Below, one piece after another: positions 1 through 7,441 of a DNA stretch of 64,000 nt (its first letter is position 1; each line of letters starts with the position of its first letter). A model generated the notes under the pieces. That model had not been told where the DNA came from, did not search any database, and saw only the letters and a list, made by a program, of their open reading frames with translations. Position numbers and translations under genes: made by a program. Origin of the DNA: Bacteroidales bacterium UBA6431 (GTDB lineage Bacteria > Bacteroidota > Bacteroidia > Bacteroidales > UBA932); assembly GCA_002439095.1 (NCBI GenBank), contig DJOT01000033.1:1-64000 (forward strand), written 5' to 3'.

Positions 1-125
1 ACACGCTCCGTCGGCAGGTACGACTCCAGACCGGCCGCCTCGATCTGCTCGCGCGTCTGGATCTCGTGCTGGTAGGCCACTCGCATCACATACCAAGCCG
101 GAGCGTCGTAATCAAGCTTCTCCAT
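1..125 (-). CDS. UpxY-type transcription antiterminator (NusG N-terminal domain), partial
   Basis: This is the first 41 codons of a gene read leftward from ATG at 125-123; the rest lies beyond the window. The peptide begins MEKLDYDAPAWYVMRVAYQ and continues to a segment reading GLESYLPTER, which is the WYV...Y.P pattern of the NusG N-terminal (NGN) domain. An in-frame TGA lies 21 bases upstream of the ATG and no other ATG intervenes, which supports this start. In Bacteroidota, specialised NusG paralogs of the UpxY type are the first genes of capsule or exopolysaccharide operons and let RNA polymerase read through early terminators. A housekeeping NusG is possible but less likely, because the leader is long and carries an apparent promoter switch. 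The operon it would head is not visible. Confidence 0.75.
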   Translation of the reverse strand, partial: MEKLDYDAPAWYVMRVAYQHEIQTREQIEAAGLESYLPTER

Positions 126-238
126 CTGCCGCTTTTCTTGTAGTCAGGGTATTCCTTGGGGACATCGAACCCGTGTATTTCATTGAGGTTCAATCACTTC
201 CAAAACAGGCCCGGGCATTCCCCCACCCCGGGGCGCGC

Positions 239-261
239 GACGTCTCTTGGCAAGAGACGAC
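239..261. repeat. Left inverted repeat of a putative invertible promoter segment
   Basis: The sequence GACGTCTCTTG, a central G, then CAAGAGACGAC is palindromic with one mismatch. Its reverse complement matches the core of the repeat at 391-417, whose centre base on the plus strand is C instead of G, so the two copies are in inverted orientation. It lies in the expected 5' leader of the antiterminator gene. Confidence 0.6.
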
Positions 262-271
262 AAAGCAACGG

Positions 272-304
272 CAAATATAGTGATTTTCACCGAATTGCCT
301 ACAA
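272..304 (-). promoter_or_regulatory. Promoter inside the putative invertible segment, pointing at the antiterminator
   Basis: On the minus strand a perfect Bacteroidota -7 element TATATTTG lies at 279-272. A partial -33 element TTGT (304-301) sits 21 bp upstream of it. Transcription would start near 265-268, run through the left repeat and reach the antiterminator ATG after about 140 bases. As drawn, the switch is therefore in the ON orientation. Confidence 0.55.
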
Positions 305-390
305 GCCCCCGTACAAATTTAAGGTTCATTTCAGTCCATTCAGTCTTGCCGTCCAACCATGGGCGGTTGTGTGGTGGTGTTTTCGACCCC

Positions 391-417
391 GCGTCGTCTC
401 TTGCCAAGAGACGACGC
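391..417. repeat. Right inverted repeat of a putative invertible promoter segment
   Basis: A 27-bp palindrome with two perfect 13-base arms (GCGTCGTCTCTTG and its complement) around a single central C. It shares the 19-base core CGTCTCTTG-N-CAAGAGACG with the repeat at 239-261. Neither copy is followed by a run of T on either strand, so a simple intrinsic terminator is unlikely. Confidence 0.6.
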
Positions 418-579
418 TCTCCAAAAATTCCACCATACAGCATTTTCAGTTCCAGTTAGAGCACAACCATCATAAGCAGTCTGCTTTTCGCATCCGGTAC
501 AATCACTGTTTTTCAGCTTTTTTTGCAAAAAGAATCGCGTTCCCGAATCGCCATTACAGCGGTCAGGAACGCGATATCT

Positions 580-763
580 TTATTTTTTAACGATTACTTA
601 GTAAGCGGCAAAAAATAAGTTGCCGCAGATTTGGCAAAGATTTTTGAGGATAGATTTCTTTTTGAAGAAGGAGTGTGCCGGTGGCACATGACTGATGAAA
701 AAAGGAATATAAACCAAAAAGATTGCCTAAAGGTGATGCAACTTATTTTTTAACGATTACTTA
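580..763. repeat. Direct repeat pair with nested inverted repeats
   Basis: A 21-base sequence (TTATTTTTTAACG followed by ATTACTTA) occurs identically at 580-600 and 743-763. Between the copies, AAAAAATAAGTTGC at 610-623 is the exact reverse complement of 738-751, which overlaps the start of the second copy. A hairpin with 7-bp arms GCGGCAA/TTGCCGC lies at 605-626. The spacer contains no gene. It could be a small non-autonomous element, a recombination scar or a duplicated regulatory site. Confidence 0.5.
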
Positions 764-775
764 ATGGCCGGCCGA

Positions 776-2140
776 TCACATCAGCTCAAGGCCGCGGGCC
801 ACTGGAATGGCGCAGAACAGGTGATACTTGCGCATGAAATCAGGACATTCAGCCAGCGGCAATGACTTGAAGACCGAGAGGCCGAGAGACTTGTCAGCAA
901 CGTCTTCTGGAAGCAGCGCAGCAGCTCTGGCCAGCGAAGCACATTCCGTCAGCAGTGCCTTGTCATCTGTCGTCAGATGAGGTTCGAAGATGTCGATAAC
1001 CTCACCCGCCTCGGTATGCGCCGTGACAAGATACTTGGTGTATGAGGCCAGCAGAAAGGCAAGGCGCACTGTATCTCGGCCATCTCGCAACATCTTGGAG
1101 AGTGTAGGGACAACATATACAGCGAATTTCGCGACACCGTCCCCACACAGGCGAGACACCTGGTCGCTGATGGCCTTGTTGGAGAAACGCCTGAGCAAAG
1201 CAGCCTTGTACTCCGCCAGGTCGATGCCGGCGGGGGCGGGGACATACGGGGTCACATCAACATCCATGAAAGTCTTTATCAGAGACCGGTAACGCGCATC
1301 CGAGAGCACCTCATCGACCTTTCTGAACCCTTCAAGATAAGAGGGGTAGCTGAGCAGGGTGTGCGAGGCGTTGAGAAGACTGAGCTTCATGTTCTCATAA
1401 GGAGTCACATCCATGGTGAACTGCACACCGACTTTCTCCCACTCCGGCCGTCCGGCGATAAAATTGTCCTCGACCACCCACTGTATGAAGTCCTCACAAT
1501 GCACATTAGTGATGCACCCGGATCTGGTGGCAGGAGTGATCCTGTCCACCATTGAATTGGGGAAAGTGACGTTCTCCTCCGCCCAGCGGGCCACGTCTGG
1601 ACATTTGAGGCGGAAATACGACATGAACGCCTCGCGTGCTGTCGCTCCGTTGTGCTGTAGATTGTCACAGGACAAGATGGTGACAGGCAGGCCGGCAGCC
1701 ATACGGCGCTTGAGGCCCTCGGCGACATACCAGAACACTGTCCCGATCTGGTCAGGGTTGACCTTGTATCCACCTTCCGTAATGGTCAGCGTGATTATCC
1801 TCGTGGAAGGCGATGCGATCCTGTCAATAATGGGTTCGGGTGTCTCCTCGCCCCAGCAAAGCCCCACCAGCGAGCCGATCCTGTATGTAGTGGCATTCCC
1901 GGACGGTTCGCAGACAGTGAGGTTGTACTCTCCGGCATCATCCTTGAGTGCATGGAAAAGAGGGCCGTCTCCCGGCATTATCATGGCCCCGAATACTCCC
2001 CACATCCTCTGAGACGGGTCTTTCAGCAGAAGATTGGTGTAATACTCCAGATGGGCCCTATGAAAATTGCCCACCCCGAAATGTACTATGCCCGGAGCAA
2101 CAGAGGCACGGTCGTATGCGTATTCTATAATTCCTTTCAT
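776..2140 (-). CDS. Mannitol dehydrogenase-family polyol:NAD oxidoreductase
   Basis: A 454-residue long-chain polyol dehydrogenase that oxidizes a polyol (or a sugar-acid polyol) to the ketose with NAD in the cytoplasm. The N-terminal nucleotide-binding part carries GVGNFHRAH at residues 22-30. The catalytic triad is visible as K252, N257 and H260, with the same K-x4-N-x2-H spacing as mannitol 2-dehydrogenase. The conserved NSMVDRITP stretch is at 196-204. I chose ATG 2140 over the longer frame because homology begins there and it lies 10 bases after the kinase stop. It is the last gene of the operon. The family also includes fructuronate and tagaturonate reductases and arabinitol dehydrogenase, so the exact substrate is open; the adjacent sugar kinase favours mannitol to fructose. 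Confidence 0.85.
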   Translation of the reverse strand: MKGIIEYAYDRASVAPGIVHFGVGNFHRAHLEYYTNLLLKDPSQRMWGVFGAMIMPGDGPLFHALKDDAGEYNLTVCEPSGNATTYRIGSLVGLCWGEETPEPIIDRIASPSTRIITLTITEGGYKVNPDQIGTVFWYVAEGLKRRMAAGLPVTILSCDNLQHNGATAREAFMSYFRLKCPDVARWAEENVTFPNSMVDRITPATRSGCITNVHCEDFIQWVVEDNFIAGRPEWEKVGVQFTMDVTPYENMKLSLLNASHTLLSYPSYLEGFRKVDEVLSDARYRSLIKTFMDVDVTPYVPAPAGIDLAEYKAALLRRFSNKAISDQVSRLCGDGVAKFAVYVVPTLSKMLRDGRDTVRLAFLLASYTKYLVTAHTEAGEVIDIFEPHLTTDDKALLTECASLARAAALLPEDVADKSLGLSVFKSLPLAECPDFMRKYHLFCAIPVARGLELM

Positions 2141-2150
2141 TTCAATTGTT

Positions 2151-3020
2151 TCAAAGTAAATTTGACGGCAGAGGGTTGATGGCGCCGTGGCACGTGCAGA
2201 CATACGCGGCCACATCAACTGCCCGCCTGTGGGCATCACCGGCAGACATCCCGTTCAGCCTGGCCATGACATACGCCGCCGTAAACGAATCACCCGCCCC
2301 GACAGTGTCGGCCACTCTCACCCCCGGTGTCGGAAGATGGGACAGGAGCCCATCCTGGCCATACACTTCACTATACTCAGCCCCACGGGTATAGATGACA
2401 TTCTCGAGAGAGAACATCTCCGTGAGAGCTCCGATCTGACTTTCAGGTCCGCCGCTCATAGAGAACATCCCGGCCACTACCGGAAGTTCATCTTCATTGA
2501 GTTTCAGGACATCGGCTTTTTCTAGAGACTTGTGCACCACCTCCGTGGAATAATAATGCTGCCTGAGATTGATGTCATAGACTTTCAGGCATGAAGCCGG
2601 AGCAGCCGAGATCATCTCCATGATGCTCCTATGGGAGACGGGACTCCTCTGGGCCAAAGTCCCCCAGCATATCACATCGGCATTGCTGCATGCAGCCAGA
2701 GTATGGGCATCACAACACAAGGCATCCCATGCTACATCCTCCACGATTTCATACTCGGGTACGCCGACCTCGTCCGTTGTAACCAGCACCCTGCTTGTAG
2801 GCAGGCCGTTACGCTGGATCAGACCCGTCTCCAGGCCCGCAGCGCCCAAAGCCGCAACGGTCTCATCCCCCAAAACATCATTTCCGACAGCCGACACCGG
2901 GAAAGCCATGGCACCATACTCTTTAGCGAAAAAGGCGAAATTCACAGGAGCTCCGCCGAGGCGCTTTCCGCTCTCGAACACATCCCAGACAATTTCACCG
3001 ACACTTACAACTCTGCTCAT
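2151..3020 (-). CDS. PfkB-family sugar kinase, probable fructokinase
   Basis: A 289-residue ribokinase/PfkB kinase that transfers phosphate from ATP to a cytoplasmic sugar. The N-terminal GGAPVNFA segment at 22-29 is the sugar-binding GG motif. The C-terminal signature DTVGAGDSF is at 238-246 and contains the catalytic base D244. The start at 3020 (MSRVVSVGE) is preferred to a longer frame because the fold begins there and the upstream lipoprotein ends at 3022. It is sandwiched between that lipoprotein and the polyol dehydrogenase, with which it would form a two-step route from polyol to ketose to ketose phosphate. Fructokinase is the best guess from sequence style; another ketose is possible. 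Confidence 0.85.
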   Translation of the reverse strand: MSRVVSVGEIVWDVFESGKRLGGAPVNFAFFAKEYGAMAFPVSAVGNDVLGDETVAALGAAGLETGLIQRNGLPTSRVLVTTDEVGVPEYEIVEDVAWDALCCDAHTLAACSNADVICWGTLAQRSPVSHRSIMEMISAAPASCLKVYDINLRQHYYSTEVVHKSLEKADVLKLNEDELPVVAGMFSMSGGPESQIGALTEMFSLENVIYTRGAEYSEVYGQDGLLSHLPTPGVRVADTVGAGDSFTAAYVMARLNGMSAGDAHRRAVDVAAYVCTCHGAINPLPSNLL

Positions 3021-3021
3021 G

Positions 3022-4395
3022 CTATCGGCTGCTGTATGGTCCGGAAACATTCTTGACGGTCATCTTCCCGTCAGAATCCGAAGTGGTCACTATGTAGTAC
3101 TTCTTTCCTCCGTCAAACACACGGACGACGATGTTGCCGTCATATCCCTTTACACCGGCGGCCTCCTGTGGTGTCACCTTGTCATCGACTCCTGCGGGAC
3201 GGTCGCCCTGCCAGAAGTTGGTTATGAAGATATCAGCCTGGGGAAGAGAGCTTTCGATTCTGGCGATTATGCTTGTACGCGGATGGCTGTCCACCCATGA
3301 ATTGACTATGACAGCCTGGGGATTAAGAGCCTTGAGGGCATCAGCCTGATTAGTGTTGTCGGATCCGTGGTGATCAGCTTTCATCACTTCCACCGTCCCG
3401 GCGACCTTGGCACACGGCAACTCGGCATCTTTCCAGGCAAATGTGGACCGCCCGTTGTACTGGAGGTCGGCGCCCGCGAAATAGTCAAAGTCCCCGTAGG
3501 AAATCTTCATCACTGCACTGCATATATTCTCCGGAGGGCATTTGTCTGCAGAGGTGACCTTGTCGGGGTTTTTCACCTCGATTTCCCCCTTTTCCGGGAA
3601 AGTCATCTTGGTTTCAGTGCCCTTGCCGGTCCAGATTTCTCCGTTGACGGCAATGTTCTGGACACGCACATCGTATTTGGAGGTGCGCGGGCTTATCTGG
3701 CTTGCTGAACCGGCCTTGAAGATCTCCGCCTTGAGGCCGGAGTTGGCCACGTGCCACTTGACGGCCTGCACATAATTGCGGATCGCCTCCTTGTTGGAAG
3801 CAAGACCCTGCATATCAAAAGGATAGTCATAATCAGGCCAGCCTCTGTCTATCATCTTGGAGACGCTGAACCCGTCAAGGATTTCAGTCAGGCCGTTGAG
3901 CCTGTATGAGCCGCTTGCGGACATGGGATGCGATGAATTGGTGTCGCCCATGTGATCGTTGTGCAGATGGGTCATCACCACATAATCAAGGGTGCTGTTG
4001 CCTGTCCAAACCATGCATTTTTTGAGGTATGCACTGATGATCTGCGACCCGCGGGTTCCCGTGACGGTAGGATCCCAACGGCTGCGGATACCGGTATTGG
4101 TGTAATTTGCGTTGCTGTTGGTCTTGAGTGAAGTGCTGGCAGCGTCGATCAGCAGCTGCGTGCCGTCAGGGAATATGACCAGAGCACACTCACCTGTGGT
4201 GGTATTGATGAAATGTATATCCATCTCCCCCTCTTCCCATGAGGGGAGAGGCTCGCCGACCGTGATCGTGACCCCGCTCTCTTCTTTGCCGGGCTCCGGC
4301 TTGACTGACGGCGAAGGGGCCTCAGTTTTGGAGGTGCATCCCGTCATCATGATACAGAGAGCGGCCTCAGTAAAAAATGAAATCATCCTTTGCAT
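3022..4395 (-). CDS. Metallo-beta-lactamase-fold lipoprotein (ComEC/Rec2-like hydrolase domain)
   Basis: A 457-residue lipoprotein with a signal peptide ending in the lipobox MTGC (C20), so it is probably tethered in the periplasm or on the outer membrane. The metal-binding motif HLHNDH is at 143-148, with a later GADLQ segment and a DHHGSDNT segment typical of the free-standing ComEC-like branch of the fold. That branch contains nucleases and phosphodiesterases. The gene is one base from the kinase start and overlaps the upstream small gene by 13 bases, so it is part of the operon. In this context it may cleave a phosphodiester in the substrate, which is inference. A second possible start is M4 at 4386. 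Confidence 0.7.
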   Translation of the reverse strand: MQRMISFFTEAALCIMMTGCTSKTEAPSPSVKPEPGKEESGVTITVGEPLPSWEEGEMDIHFINTTTGECALVIFPDGTQLLIDAASTSLKTNSNANYTNTGIRSRWDPTVTGTRGSQIISAYLKKCMVWTGNSTLDYVVMTHLHNDHMGDTNSSHPMSASGSYRLNGLTEILDGFSVSKMIDRGWPDYDYPFDMQGLASNKEAIRNYVQAVKWHVANSGLKAEIFKAGSASQISPRTSKYDVRVQNIAVNGEIWTGKGTETKMTFPEKGEIEVKNPDKVTSADKCPPENICSAVMKISYGDFDYFAGADLQYNGRSTFAWKDAELPCAKVAGTVEVMKADHHGSDNTNQADALKALNPQAVIVNSWVDSHPRTSIIARIESSLPQADIFITNFWQGDRPAGVDDKVTPQEAAGVKGYDGNIVVRVFDGGKKYYIVTTSDSDGKMTVKNVSGPYSSR

Positions 4396-4712
4396 GCTAT
4401 ATGAAGATTCAAGAACATCCTGCCGCCATCGATATTGACCGCAAGACGAATATAATTGCCGAAATTCGGCTGAACTTTTATTATATGCAGACCTTCCCCG
4501 CTGAAGACAGCCGGCGCACTTCCGTCGTCGGCCCAGTGCACCCCGTCCTGAGAAAGCTGCACCTGGCCGGAGAAAACCGGGCTACCCTCCACTTTCTCAA
4601 CCATGACGAAGAAAATGGCCTCGTCAGCCCACCCCACCTCATATGGATGGGTCAGGAAACTCCCGGAAAAGTATTTTTTCACCTCAAGGTGAGAATCATT
4701 GAACATTTTCAT
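4383..4712 (-). CDS. Small uncharacterized protein of the utilization locus
   Basis: A 109-residue protein that I do not recognise. It has no signal peptide or membrane segment. The middle reads as alternating beta strands (VQLSQDGVHWADDG, VFSGEGLHIIKVQPNFG), which suggests a small beta-sandwich, perhaps ligand-binding. It lies 12 bases after the previous gene and overlaps the next by 13 bases, so it is almost certainly translated as part of the operon. Its lack of an export signal is odd for a gene among outer-membrane components. Confidence 0.65.
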   Translation of the reverse strand: MKMFNDSHLEVKKYFSGSFLTHPYEVGWADEAIFFVMVEKVEGSPVFSGQVQLSQDGVHWADDGSAPAVFSGEGLHIIKVQPNFGNYIRLAVNIDGGRMFLNLHIACKG

Positions 4713-4724
4713 ACCTCTGACCTC

Positions 4725-5678
4725 CTACTCTTGTGAAACCACGACCGAGTCGACATAGAGGAACACCCTCCTGTCCGTATCGGCTCCGACCCAGAAAAGC
4801 GGGTTGATGAGATTCTCTATCCTGCCATAGCCATCGACGGCATCTGCAGCGATCCCTCTCATGTCCCATATCCTGTCCTGGCTCTGGAACTCGACATATT
4901 CCTTGAGGGAAGTGTCCACCTTGAGACGCATGTACTGCCAGTTAAGCTTGCAGTCCGTCTCGTTGTAGATAAGTTCCTGACCGCCGTCGGGAAGATTACG
5001 GAATCCGTCATGGTCACCGTTGGGATAGCGGCGGCCGAACCACCACGGGTCAACCCCTTTCCTGCACCAGTCCCCCTCAAGGCCGTAGGCCCATTCTTTG
5101 TCCGTGACACCGTCGCGGGAATGTACATACTGCCATTTTTGAGTCATATTTCCGTCTACGGAATTGAGATAGCGCACCCCCACAAAAAATCTTTTCCCAC
5201 GGGTCTGGACATCAAATCCCATACCGAAATCCCGGATTGAATTTTCGTGAAGCCCCGGCTGCGGCCTGTCATGTCCGTCAAGCCTGTCCTGTTCCGCAGT
5301 GTATGCATACCAGCATTCTATCTGAAGATACCTGCTGTCCGGACGGCTGAACGAAAGCCGCTTTATGGCATGTCCAAGAGAGCCCTCTGCAGGCTTCTCG
5401 CAGTATGGAGCCGCCACAGGACGGGTGGAAAGCTTAAGGCTGTATGTCCCTGACATCGCCCCGTGCGTGCCAGGATAGCGGTAAGTGGCGGAGCTCAGCA
5501 TCACCGGTGGCCACTGGTCCTTGCATATCAAGGTCTTGGGAACATCGAAATCAGGGTACTCGGTAAAGTTAGGCATCAGGGTCATCCACCCGTTGAAGCC
5601 GGTGCTGAACACATCGCAGGCCATCACCCTCTTCAACGGTTGGAATCGGCTCCTGAGCAATATTTCATCTATGCTCAT
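4725..5678 (-). CDS. Uncharacterized 317-residue protein of the utilization locus
   Basis: The protein is rich in aromatic residues and predicted beta strands, with stretches such as YLQIECWYAYTAEQD, WWFGRRYPNGDHDG and RRVFLYVDSVVVSQE. The last resembles the final strand of concanavalin-like jelly-roll folds. It has no signal peptide or lipobox and no catalytic motif that I recognise. It starts 3 bases after the SusD stop and ends 12 bases before the 109-residue gene. The two unknown genes probably act together and could be the unidentified substrate-specific components of the locus. Alternatives are a cytoplasmic enzyme of an undescribed family or a carbohydrate-binding protein with a non-classical export route. 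Confidence 0.65.
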   Translation of the reverse strand: MSIDEILLRSRFQPLKRVMACDVFSTGFNGWMTLMPNFTEYPDFDVPKTLICKDQWPPVMLSSATYRYPGTHGAMSGTYSLKLSTRPVAAPYCEKPAEGSLGHAIKRLSFSRPDSRYLQIECWYAYTAEQDRLDGHDRPQPGLHENSIRDFGMGFDVQTRGKRFFVGVRYLNSVDGNMTQKWQYVHSRDGVTDKEWAYGLEGDWCRKGVDPWWFGRRYPNGDHDGFRNLPDGGQELIYNETDCKLNWQYMRLKVDTSLKEYVEFQSQDRIWDMRGIAADAVDGYGRIENLINPLFWVGADTDRRVFLYVDSVVVSQE

Positions 5679-5681
5679 ATT

Positions 5682-7433
5682 TTAATATCCAGGATTCTGC
5701 TCCAGTTTGTCTTTCATGATCTGAACCTCATCGCTCGGAAGAGGCCAGAGGTAAATCTTCGAGTCGAACTTCCTCTCGACATGTTGGTCAATATAGTCAT
5801 ATTCCGCAGCCATCTTGTCGAAATTCGGGAACCCTTCCTCGTCAAACTCCGGAGTTTCCGGCCAGAACCAGTTGCCGGCGGAGAATGCGGCCTTGTTGAC
5901 TTTGGCGTCACGGGAGAATCCGTAACGGTTGTGGGCGAAGGCCCTGTCGAACTGGCGCCACCTCTGAAGGTCATAATACCTGCGGTTTTCCCATGCGAAC
6001 TCGACACGGCGCTCCCTGCGGATTATACGGCGGAGCGAGGTTTGATCAGTGACAGTGATGGAAGGATACTCCGATGTCTCGCTGCGCTTCACCTTGTAGG
6101 CTCTCGCACGCACGTCATTGATGCAGGCGAGGACCTCGGAGTCTATTTCGTCCAGTTCCATCTTCGCCTCGGCATACATCAGAAGCACATCGGCATAGCG
6201 CATCAGAATCACAGGATTGTCATTGTACAGACGGCTCCTCCACTCCGGCTGTGCTCCTTTGCGAAGGCAGCAGCCGTTGTACGAGCAGTTTTTGGCATCG
6301 GATCCGCCTTTGCTGTCCTTGTTGGTTATCATCCTGCCGGAAAGATAATCCATGGTCTGGACGGCATCAGGTGACGGGTTCCAGTCGATGCCGCTGTCCC
6401 CATAGATTTTGGTGCCCGGAGCGGCGAAAGTCTCACAGCAGCGCGGATCGCGGCCCTTGAACGGGTCGTGAGGGTCGAAGCCGCTGCCCGGTTCATCTAT
6501 AGTCTTGCCGTTGGTCATCTCATAAGTGGCAAGAAGTTCCCATGACGGCTGGGCGTCATGTGTGCCGCCGGCTGACCTGGCGATAAACGACTTGATGCTC
6601 TGTGTCGTAGGCTTGCCGCTGTCATCCACCTCTATGTCTGTAGAGTGAGGTATGGACCAGATGATCTCGCAGTTTTTGGTCTTGTCGCGGAAGAGCTCTC
6701 CATAATCAGGGTACAGCGAGTATTTCCCCAGGGCCATGCAGGCCTTGGCAGCATCTGCAGCAATCCTGTAGTCCTCCTGATAGAGCGCGATCCTCGCCTT
6801 GAAAGCCAGGGCACAGCCCCTGTCCACACGGGTCAGGGATGAATTGTTGTCAACCGGCAGTTTCTCCGCCGCATAGTCAAAATCCTTGTAGATCTGCTCA
6901 AGCACGACCTTTTTGTCCGTGCGGCCCATGGTGAACGCCTCCTCCGGCGTAATGGATGTCAGATAGAAAGGCACATCTCCCCAAAGGGTGATCAGACGTG
7001 AATACGCATAGGCCCGGAAGAAGCATGCCTCAGCACGGAGTTTGTCCAGTTCAGATGAGTTGTACTTGCCCGCAAGCCTGTCAAGGGATTCCATGATGCG
7101 GTTGGCCCGGCTCACGTTCTTGTAGGTGTAGCTCCATGTCTTCGCTATGTTGATCTGGCCGCTCGCAGTGGTCGCGTCCAGAAGCCCCGATGATATTGGA
7201 TATGAGACGAGACGCTGGTTCCAGTCATCGGTCTGCCTGTCAAGCGAAAGGTTGTGTTCCACGGTGTAGAATTCGCTCCTGTAGAAGTCATTGAGGGAAA
7301 TCCTCACCTCGTCCGGTGTGGAGTACCAGTTCTCGCTGGAGGCTGCGGAAAGCGGGTTGAGATCCAGATCCGCGCACGAGAAGAGCGAAAGGGCGCTCAA
7401 TGCGCCGAATATGATTTTTACTGTATGTTTCAT
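5682..7433 (-). CDS. SusD/RagB-family outer-membrane substrate-binding lipoprotein
   Basis: A 583-residue surface lipoprotein that captures the substrate and forms the lid of the SusC channel. The signal peptide ends in LFSC with the acylated cysteine at residue 20, followed by the typical DLDLNPLSAASSENWYSTPDE. TPR-like helices carry family sequences such as RAEACFFRAYAYSRLITLWGD and the C-terminal RRERRVEFAWENRRYYDLQRW. The length is typical. It lies 8 bases after the SusC gene. The ligand cannot be told from sequence, because the binding loops of this family vary. Confidence 0.95.
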   Translation of the reverse strand: MKHTVKIIFGALSALSLFSCADLDLNPLSAASSENWYSTPDEVRISLNDFYRSEFYTVEHNLSLDRQTDDWNQRLVSYPISSGLLDATTASGQINIAKTWSYTYKNVSRANRIMESLDRLAGKYNSSELDKLRAEACFFRAYAYSRLITLWGDVPFYLTSITPEEAFTMGRTDKKVVLEQIYKDFDYAAEKLPVDNNSSLTRVDRGCALAFKARIALYQEDYRIAADAAKACMALGKYSLYPDYGELFRDKTKNCEIIWSIPHSTDIEVDDSGKPTTQSIKSFIARSAGGTHDAQPSWELLATYEMTNGKTIDEPGSGFDPHDPFKGRDPRCCETFAAPGTKIYGDSGIDWNPSPDAVQTMDYLSGRMITNKDSKGGSDAKNCSYNGCCLRKGAQPEWRSRLYNDNPVILMRYADVLLMYAEAKMELDEIDSEVLACINDVRARAYKVKRSETSEYPSITVTDQTSLRRIIRRERRVEFAWENRRYYDLQRWRQFDRAFAHNRYGFSRDAKVNKAAFSAGNWFWPETPEFDEEGFPNFDKMAAEYDYIDQHVERKFDSKIYLWPLPSDEVQIMKDKLEQNPGY

Positions 7434-7441
7434 AACTGCAA

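Larger units (their letters stand above)
126..775. other. 650-bp gene-free region between the antiterminator and the utilization operon
   Basis: I see no credible gene here: the open frames have unlikely compositions and lack homology I recognise. The left part holds two inverted palindromic repeats (239-261 and 391-417) with a promoter between them. The right part holds a 21-bp direct repeat (580-600 and 743-763), a hairpin (605-626) and a 14-bp inverted repeat pair (610-623 with 738-751). A short palindrome GGCCGGCC lies at 767-774, just past the stop of the last utilization gene. The stretch 420-579 shows nothing recognisable. Confidence 0.7.

Noticed and set aside
209..233. CCCGGG-containing inverted repeat next to the left palindrome
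   Set aside because: Short, GC-only and without a T run or partner elsewhere, so it is not distinguishable from chance.
239..417. Reading the two palindromes as intrinsic terminators
   Set aside because: Neither has a T run on either strand, and they share an identical core in inverted orientation around a promoter, which fits a switch or operator better.
156..590. A 144-codon open frame in the left intergenic region
   Set aside because: It runs through both inverted repeats and the promoter, has an unlikely composition, no ribosome-entry or promoter support and no recognisable family.
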